From Verrucomicrobium sp. (GTDB taxonomy: Bacteria > Verrucomicrobiota > Verrucomicrobiia > Methylacidiphilales > UBA1321), in contig JAFIGT010000028.1 in the NCBI GenBank assembly GCA_017849585.1, forward strand, positions 1 through 61,183: DNA of 61,183 bases, read 5' to 3'. Under the pieces are notes generated by a model that was given only the letters and a program-made list of their open reading frames with translations, made no database searches and was not told the origin of the DNA. Positions 24,619-34,100 of this stretch are shown here, in pieces; positions within the stretch are counted from its first letter, which is position 1, and each line of letters starts with the position of its first letter. The position numbers and the translations under genes were made by a program.

Positions 24619-25137
24619 CTAAGGACCGGTTATGCTCTGTCCCTCTTCTGGATCTCGCAATTGCTTTTCTGCGAAAGGGATTGGTCTCGTCAATGCAATT
24701 GTCCGTTCTGGCAAAACTTGTCGTATTTTTTTGGCTCTTATCTCAGATACGCCCATGAAAAGCCCCGCCACCTGTTTCATCCAAGACGTCTCTCCACTCA
24801 AGATGTCGCGCCCGTTTCTCCCTAAACTCTCCGCGAACAAAACAAGGCCCCTCTTTGCATCTGCGGCATAATCCGCTCCGAATTCTATTTGGCGCGGCTT
24901 CACTAATTTTCCTGTTCTTAACAAATAGCCACCAATATCCAACTCCTCCGTATTCAAGTTTCTGAAGTTGATATACTTCATAGAGAAGCCGTCGGGGGCC
25001 ATTTGAGCTAGTAAAGCAAAACCCTTACCATAAAGAGCTATTTCATCGTCCGTGACTTTCTGCAACTGCAAGCCAAATTCTGTGCATAAATGTCCGAACG
25101 AGTCTTTGACGAGGTGCTCGAAGTTCCTGAGTATCAT
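24619..25137 (-). CDS. probable immunity protein for attached Rhs tip
   Basis: A 172-residue protein taken from ATG 25137 (MILRNFEHLVKDSFGHLCTE), 14 bases after the rhs stop at 25151; a longer frame upstream would overlap rhs. No family is recognised. Segments include ALYGKGFALLAQMAPDGFS and ELDIGGYLLRTGKLVKPRQI. It sits immediately behind the toxin tip of the intact rhs gene and is therefore the natural immunity candidate. Confidence 0.6.
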   Translation of the reverse strand: MILRNFEHLVKDSFGHLCTEFGLQLQKVTDDEIALYGKGFALLAQMAPDGFSMKYINFRNLNTEELDIGGYLLRTGKLVKPRQIEFGADYAADAKRGLVLFAESLGRNGRDILSGETSWMKQVAGLFMGVSEIRAKKIRQVLPERTIALTRPIPFAEKQLRDPEEGQSITGP

Positions 25138-25150
25138 TGTTTTTGCCTTA

Positions 25151-28100
25151 TCAATTTTCCAACTGAGACGCCATCCCATTTTTCCGGAGATAGTAATATT
25201 CTTTTCCAAATCCGCTCAATTCGTATTTTTGAGTGGAGCTGTTGAAACGTATCAACGATCCTTCCTTAATCGCTGGTTTCGTGGCGAAGAGTATCTTGTC
25301 GTTCCGTTGCACGGCTGCCTTGAGCCAAGGAAGATTGTACTCTCTCCAAAACTGTGCAGGTGTTTTATAGAGCTTGTCGGGAACATTGAGCACATTGAAG
25401 CCTCCCGGCTTGGCGCCGAAGTTAAGCGATTTTATGTTACCCATCTCAGTGACAATAGCTTGCATATCTCTAGTATAGCTTCCCAAGATCGTCGTGGTTC
25501 TCCCGGCTTCGCCTTCGATGATTGCCCCTGAAGTCGAAATATAATTGAGTCGAGCAACCTCCGCAGAGGCCATCCGCGTCTCCAACCTTGCAAGGGAGGA
25601 CGCGGAGCGGATCGCTAGCTCCGAGGCACCCGACGAAATCCGGCTTGTGGGAATGACGGACATGACGGCCTGTAGGGTCAGGTCAGCACGTGCTTCTTTT
25701 CGTGAGATGGGATCAACGTAATCTCCGTAGATGTCGGTTGTGCCAAACGAGGTGGCAATGCTATTGGCCAGCCCGAAGGTGACGGCATTGAGCATGGAGC
25801 CGGTCACGCGCTGTTCGCTGCGGTCGGTGATGGTGTAGCCGTACTCGTTCTGGACAAAGCTACGGAACGAGGTCTGGAGGCTCTTGCCAAAGCGACCGTC
25901 TGGGTCGTGCTGGTTGACGGGATCGCCGTTGCAGTAGTCGTAGAGGCTCAGGCTGCCTGCATGCCCCATCGGATCGGGGGAGAGGAAGCGGCCACTGGCG
26001 AGGTCGTAATAGCGGTCGCCCATGTGGATGAAGCCCGACCAGTCGCGATAATGCCCGCGCCAAACGGGAATCGGCACGAGACTGTAGGGCAGGTTCGTGC
26101 CGGGCATGGCTCCGTAGCCGCCAAGGAGTGTTGCCCAGCGACTGGTTCCAGACGGGGTGACGCTGGTGGCATTGCCCAGTGAATCCCCAAAGAAGTTGTG
26201 GATTTGGGCATTGGTGCCTCCGGTGGATTCTGAAATAACGGCGTCGATGCCGCCGCAACCGTTCTGGCCACCATAGACGCCATTGGTGTCGGGGCCGCAG
26301 ACTTTCCATGCGCGGGAACCGTTATTGACGCCCAATTCGAGGAACTCGAAGAGTGGATCGTAGAAGTAGGTCAACGAACTGGAGGCTCCGTTATTGACGC
26401 CGTTATTCATCGGCTGCCAAACGGTCTGCAACCGTCGTCCCAACCCGTCATAGACGGTCGTGGAGTCGAAATCGTTTGAGCCGCTATTGCGCTGTGAGAT
26501 TTTGACGAGGCGACCTTGCGCATTCCAAGTGAAGTTCTGCGCGAGGATGCCGGTCAACGTGCGGGTGCTGACTTGACCAACGGAGTCGTAGCCGAAACCG
26601 ATGGTGGCGGAGCCTCCGATCACCGACAAATCCGCCGTGGGCTGCTTGAAGTCGTTTTGCGACGTGACGAAATACGCGGCATAGCTGCTGACGTATTGTT
26701 GCGTACGCACGCCCAAGCCCCCCAAGGGATTGCTATTGGTGGTTTGATCAAAGCCATAGACCGCAGTCTGTTGGCCGTTCGGCAGGTAAGCCAGCGGCGT
26801 GGAATTGCTCAACAGGTAAGGTTCGTGCAGCAAGCGTCCGCGAGCGTCGTAGGTGTAGGTACGGCTTTCGGCATTCACCATCGGGCCGCTGCACGTGTAG
26901 GTATCGAGCCGTGAATCGCTACGATAACTCATGCCTTCCGTCAGCAAAGTCACTCCGTTCTGGGTGACTTTCCGGCCACGGGCTCGGCCTTGGTCATCCC
27001 GCTGGGTGATTGTCGTCGTCAGCCACGGCGCGGTGCGGGTTTGCAGCAGGCCGTTGTCCGCATAAGCGTAGGAGTAGGTCTGCCCGGAATTGGTGACGGC
27101 GGTCAATAACCCCAGCGCGTTGTAGGCGTAATTGTACTGGCTTCCGGCTCCGTTGCCTTGGGCGGTCAATCCGAAGTTCAAGGCACTGCGCCGTCCGGCG
27201 TTATTCCATGACTGCGCCCATTGGCTCAAGGTGGTGCTGTTGGTGGACGTGGTCAGCGAGACGGTTTCCGCATCCAACTGGCCATAAGCGTCGAAGTGGC
27301 GGGAAACCACCGTGCCGGGGCCCGTGGTGGCCAACGCATAGCTTTGGGTGACGGTCTTGAGCATCCCACGACTGTCGTAATCGTAAGCCGTGTTTTGATT
27401 GAGTTCCGGCGAACTGCCGCCGGAAGAACTGGCTGAAACCGGTCGCAACCATGCGTCATAGGAGGTCGTCGTGGTGAAGAGCCGGGGGTCTGCCACTGTC
27501 TGGAGCAACCCCTTGTAGTCGCCGCTGGTGTAATACGCGTAGGTATAGGTGCGCGTGATCGCATTGTTATTGCCGAGGAGTTGCTCCAGCGTTTTGCGTT
27601 CGGCGTTATCGTACACGGTCTTGGAGGTGATTCCTCCCGGCATGGCCTGAGTCACCGTCAACCCGGAACTGATCGTGTAGGTGTTGGTGATAACGGCGGC
27701 ATCGGTGCTGTCTTTGTAGGGCAGTACGGTGACCCCTAACCGATTTAGCGCATCATAGGTGTAAGTCCAAAACGCTCCCTGTTCATCCTGCTGGCCAATC
27801 TTATTGCCTAGGGCGTCATACGCGATGCTGCGGGAGGTGCCGTCCTTGTGGACGATGCGCACGGGGCGTCCCATCGTATCGGAATACTCGGTGGTCGTGA
27901 TCGCATTGGTGCCGGTTCCCACGGTGGTGGTGACGCTGTTATGATCCGGCGCATACCAGTAACCCGTATGGGTGGCGGCAGAGCCGTCCCGGTTGAAGAC
28001 CGAGACGAGCGTAGGCCGTCCCAAGGCATCGCGGTAGGTGGTGGTGCGTTCCCCCGCGGCATTGGTGGTCATGTGCTTGACGCCCGCCGCATCATAGATG

Positions 28101-31100
28101 TTGAAGGAGGTCTGTTGCGCGGTGTTGCCGGACGCGCCCGGGCCTGTCGTGCGTTTGATCCGGTTCAACCCGTCATAGGCGAACGTGAAAACATTGCTGC
28201 CAAGGTCGGTTTTGGAAACCACATTGCCGCGGCGGTCGAACTGCTGGCTTTCCACTCCAAGCTGCGTGTCGTTGCGATCATAGAACCGACGTGTGACCGT
28301 CCGGTTGAAGTCATCGTAGGTCGTCGTCCAATAGCTGTTATTGGTGAGGGTTTCGCGAACCACCCGCCCCGTCAAATCGTAGAGGTAAGATTTCTTCGTG
28401 CCATCCGCAAATGTAACGTCTTTGAGTTTTCCGGTGGACGTGTAATGACGAGTTTCCACGCCGCCATACGGGTTGGTGTGGGTGGCCATCTGTCCGCCCG
28501 CTTCGTAGGTGAACGATTCGGTGGCCAGCACTGGCCCGGTCTTGGAACCGGTATGCACGGCGCGGCTCAACATTTGACCGAGGTCGTCATAGGTCATCGT
28601 CGTGGCGTTGTTTTTGGCATCGTCGATTTCCTTGAGATTGCCGAAGCTGTCATAGACATAGCGGGTAATCGCGTAACCGCTGGAGATGAGCGATGAGCCA
28701 TCTGCGGAAACGCCACTCAGCCACTTGATTTCCTGCGTGAGTCGGCCTGCGCCATCATACCGCTTGGCGAGGTAATCGTTCGGTGAATAGCGCGGCCCCT
28801 GTATCCATTCCGGCTCGCCATTCTGATTGTAGTAGACGTAATTCCAACTGATGAGATTACCCCATTCGTCATAGCGTTCCTCTCCGGCGCGATTGCCGCG
28901 AGCGTCGTAGGCATAGCGGGTCGTGCGGTTGGCGGCGTCGGTTTGCGAGGCCAGTTCGCCTCTCAAATTATAGCTGTAGGTTGTCGTGACGTTCGGATCG
29001 CTGGTGTTGGTGTACTCCGTCTTGGAAGTCAGAAACCCGCTGCTATTCCAGGTGAAGGCGGTGATGGCCTTGTCGTTGGTGCCTGAGGCGGCGGTTTCCC
29101 GCTGAAGCAGACCATAGGCGTTGGACGAAGCACCGGTCACATTGGTGTATTGCCGTACCGTGCTGGAGACCGTGCCGGACGGGGACACTTTCGAGATGGT
29201 CGTCGGCAGGAGCGGATGCGCGGAATCGTCATAACGATAGGCCACGCCATTGCCCAAGGAGTCCGTGACGGTGGCAAGGGCGTTGGCCACCATCTGCACG
29301 CCGGAAACCGGCAAGGTGACGGTCGCCGTGTAGTAGGAAATGGTGGTGGTCGCCGTCTCGCTGGAACTGGCTCCCCCGGTGAGATTACCCGTTTGCGTCA
29401 ACTGGGTGAGATTGCCGGTGGTGTCATACTTGTAGGAGGTGTTCAAGCCGCGCTTGTCGGTAATGCTGGCCAGACTGCGGGGGAATCCACCGGAGGCCGT
29501 CGATGTGTGCCACGTTTGGGAAATGACCTGTCCCAACTGATCCCGAATACCGGTGATCTGACTGCCCGAATAGGTGTAGGTCGTCAGCTTGCCGTTCACA
29601 TCGGTAATGTTGGTGTACCCGGTGATGGTATTGTCTGCCGAGTTGGTCGCGGTCACCGTATAGGAGAACGTCGCATTGGCGATTAGGCTCGAATTGGTTT
29701 CCACCGAAGCCATCTGCACCTTGACACGACGGCTGGCGTAATTGTTGTCCGGTTCGTAGACATTCTGGAGAATGCGCCCATCGGGCTTGGTCTCCTGCGT
29801 GATCAGGTGGGTGGAATAGGTCGTCGTGACGCTGTTGGTCGTGGTGGAAAGATGCTTGTACGTGTAGAGGATGTTGGAAGCATCCGGCAGGGTGACCCGC
29901 GTCAAATCCCCATGCGTATCGTACTGGTAGGTGAGACGGCGACCATCGCCCGTATAGGCTTCGGTAATGCGCCCGTTGGTGTCATAATTGAAACCGAGGA
30001 AGTTCCCGTTACTCGACGCGATCCGGGCTACCTGACCATAGTTCGTTGAAGCGGTATCGGTGCCATAAGCAAAGGCATAGCTGTTGCCGCTGGCATCCCG
30101 CCACGACTGGAGATACGGGCGAATCCGTTCCACGGCTCCGGCGATGGCCGGAGAAAAGGTGGTCATCTTAAAGGTGCGAACGCTGCCATCCGCCCCTGTC
30201 AAGGTGTAGATCGTATCGCCATTGACCGTCGAGAGGTCGATACGGTTGTTGAACACATTGGACGCACTGCCAACGGTTCCATTGGTCACGTTGGCCAAGG
30301 CGGGGTTGTAAGTGGTCGTGGGAATCCAACGGGTATTGGGTGAGGTCTGGTGCTGGTAGGCGATGACAGAACCATCCATCTCGGCGGCATAGATGACGGA
30401 GGAAGTTGTCACGCTGTCGGTGGCCGTGGAAAGCATCAGGTACGGGAAATAACTCATGCGCCAGCCATATCCGAAGGTATTGTCGGCCTGGTTGAGGGAG
30501 CCGTAGGTGCGGCGGATTTCCAGAGGCATCGGTCCCGCCAGCTTGAGATCGAGGGCATCAATGTAAAACTCGCCCGTAATCGCATTCACCGGATCGGCAA
30601 TCGCCTGCGTGATGCCTCCCAAACTATAGCCTTGGGAAGTCACCGAGGTGGGCGACATCTGGGCATAGGATGACACGTTGCCGATGTTTCCCAAGGTATA
30701 CATGCTGCCCAAGGCTGCCGCCGTGGCGGAACCGGTGTTACTGTAGGAAATGGGAGTGGAAACGGAGGTGTAGCCGCTCCACGAAGTGAGGCTGCTAATA
30801 ATATCCGGCGACGTGTAGAGCGAACTGCTCGAAATCCCCGAATTGAAGGAAGCGTAATTGCCCAAAGACAGGCTCGGCGTATAGGACGGCGAGCCCAACG
30901 AGAACTGCGAGCTATTGAATACGCTGAATCCCCCATCGTAAGTGGGTGCCAAGGTGACGTTGTAGACAAAGCTCTGTGGCAGGGCAAACGAAGGGGTGGA
31001 GTATGCGACCGATCCCCCGGAACCGCCGTTGGTGACAGCGACGTTATCGGAGATAAACGCTCCGGTTGTACCGGGAGCCATCAGCATGGCTCCCATTCCA

Positions 31101-34100
31101 TAAAACGGTTTGCCCTGCTGCGCTGAAGCCTTGACCGGCCCCGGTGTGATGATGATGGTCGTCATTGCGGCCAGCTTGTTGGTTGAAGCGAAGGCATCGG
31201 TCACCTCACTCCACAGGCCAGCCTTGGTCGCCCAATACGACAAGGGGTGTGTCGCCGTGCTCGTGGTGCTGCTATTGAGCGGGGCGGTGTAATTGACGTT
31301 GCCTTGGCTCACATAGTTTGCGGCGCTCAGTACAATCGGCCCAACGCCCGGATGGGCTGCCGTTTGAGTGGCTTCCGTCCAACCCTGTGCAATGTCGAGC
31401 AGGCGAACGGTGGAGATGGCTGCCGAACCGGAGAAGAATTGGTTGATCACCTGATGCTCTTCCGCCGAACCGTTGGCCACGCCAAGTTGGGACGCATCAT
31501 AAGCCGCCATTTGTCCGCTGCCGCCCGCTTCCAGGTGCGAGGTAGCATTGCCGACCCAGACGGTGCGTTGGTTGAACATGTCGACCTTGGGATAACGCAT
31601 GTCCAAGTCCTGATACGTCGTCCCGCTAATGGTGGAGGTGACGAGAACGGGCGCGTCATTGCTATCGCGCTGTGGGCTGAACTTGGCCAACCCGTAGGCC
31701 AACTGCGAAACGGAACGCACTTTGGCGAGGTTTTCGAGGGTCTGGTCAAACTGCGAAATCTTGTAAAAGTAGGTCTGCCCCATCAGGTGCAAAATCTGTC
31801 CCGTCGATTGTTCCGGGTCGGCTGCCGCCGTCGAACTCGACGAAAGCGTCCGTTGATAACGCCAGTATTTCTCGGCCTGATATTGCTGCATCCGCTCGCT
31901 CACCCGTCCGTAGTTCGTGCAGAAGGCCGCCATGTCGCCCTTCTGAAGGGAACGGGTATCGGCAATCGTTGTCACCTCGTTTATCCCGAGAAAAACGTCC
32001 CAACCGTTCACGCCTGCGTCCAGCGACTGCGCTTGCTTGTGCCGGGTCATCGTGACGTTGTAGAGAAGCATGTTGTCATTGGTGTTCGGATCGCCCGTGG
32101 TGTAGAGAATGGTATTGATCGACTGACGGTGGCGCAGCCAGTCGCTGGCTGGGGCGGGAGAGGAGACCCCGTCAAAGGTCGATCCGCCCGCGAACGTGTA
32201 CGAGGTGGTGCTGGTATCGAGCGCGTCATACGGTTCGAGGGACAAGACAAGCTTGTATTGCGTGGGAGTGGTGTTCTGGATGACCTGATGGTACAGCAGC
32301 AAGCGGCGACCATGGAGATCGGCCAACCGGAGCGTGCCCACATCCAGCACGGGTTCTCCCGCATCGGCTTGTTTGTTGTGGTTGCGGTCGCTGATGACCT
32401 GAATCGAAACGGTATCGAAGATGTCATGCAGTGTGGAGGCCAGTTGCGGGTTCTGGCTTTCGGTCAGGCTTTGCGCCAGATTGCTGTTGGAGATGCTCGG
32501 GGTCGCCCATGGGCGGGGGAAATCCTCCCAGCGCGTGTAGTAGTTGCGCCGGTCGTAGATCTTCATCCCCATCTGGTCGAGGGAGAGCCCTTTGACTTCG
32601 AGATTTTTCTGCACAAAAAGCTCAAAGAGGGTGCCGAGGTTATCGTTATCCGTGCGGCTGCGAATGTAGGAGTCATTGCGCAACCCCGGATCGTTGAGCA
32701 GATATTTCTGCACAAACTGGCTGCCGGTGCGATAGCCATCCGGCATATATGTCCACAGGTCAAGCCCCTCGGTAACGGAAGTATCCTTGAGCCACGGGAA
32801 GAGATGCACCCACTTGCCCCCGATATAAGCCGTCACCCATGGGTAATTCACCGGAATCAACACCGGGACGTTGTAGCTGCCGTTTTTCCACGATGTCACC
32901 GGACTGGCGGCCCCGCGAATCTGCATCCGCAGGAGCTTGCTTAATTGCTGGTCAAACATCAGCAGTCCGTTGTGCTGCGGGAAGACGTAACCGCACTGGA
33001 TGCCTTTTTGACGCAAAAGATAAATGAGCAATGCACATTGCTCTGCCGGGGAGCCTTGCTTTTCCTGATAGACCGCCAGCGCGTCACGGCTCACCCCGGA
33101 CGGGTTGATGGACGCCTCGCTTAGTTGCCCATTGACGTTATAGCCTATCGCGTCGCAGAGTTCGATTTCATTGAGTACATAGTTGGCCAGCGCCATGGGA
33201 TCGCTCCCCAAGTCGGCGGCCAGCTTGTCCAAAAGGGGATGCCGCTTGAGTTCGGGACTGTTGTTAAGCGTGCTCAGGTCAAGGCCAGTGGAGCCGGGAG
33301 CCGTCAACGTGTCAGTCACTTGCGGGGCATTGTGAATGAGTTCGTCCACACTCTTGCCCTGATAGGCGCTGGGCAAGGCTGTGCCTTGGAACTGGATTTG
33401 GCTGAGGTATGTGGTTGAAACCGTCGAGGCATCGTCAAAATCCAATGTGTAGGAAACATTGTAGGTCGGCAGCCCCGTCCCATCCTCCTGCGCCACTGGG
33501 ACGGTGGTCACCCCATCGCTGGCATAGGTATAGCCCATGAAACTCACCCGGTAGCAAAAGTCCGCATTGCCTGCCTTGTGCGTCACCAAAATCGGGTATT
33601 GCATGACCTGTCCCCACCCATAAAGGGACGCGCCAGAGCCATATACCGCTTCCAAACGGGCGAGGTATTGCACTTGGGTGTCCAGATTGATCGTGCCGCT
33701 CTGGGTGCCGGTTAACGTTTCGTTGATCGTGTAATTCTTGACGTAACCATTGGCCGCAAACGCATCCCACCCGGTTGTGTCTGCCGGTCGGGGAAGACTA
33801 TAGGTCAACGTGCGGATCGGTTGCACATTCGAGGCGGTTCCGTTGAAGGCTGATTTCGCAAACACCTCAATCTTGATGTCTGGATTGGTGGTGGCCGCAG
33901 GGAGTTGTCCGCCTGCGGAAATACCGAAACGGTACGCTTGATTGGTATAGAGAGCCGTTCCTCCGCCCAGACTGCCAAAGGCCACGAGGGGAGGAGCCCC
34001 CCCCGTCGCGCCACTGCCACTATTGGGGATGTCGTTAAACGTGCTATAGGTCGCCCCGCTACTGGTGATGGTGGCAATGTGTTTCCACGGTTCCGCCAAG

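Noticed and set aside
31247-32944. Open frame of 565 codons on the plus strand
   Set aside because: Antisense to rhs; low-complexity Arg/Gly/Val content and no motif. Several similar frames across 26-35 kb were dismissed for the same reason.
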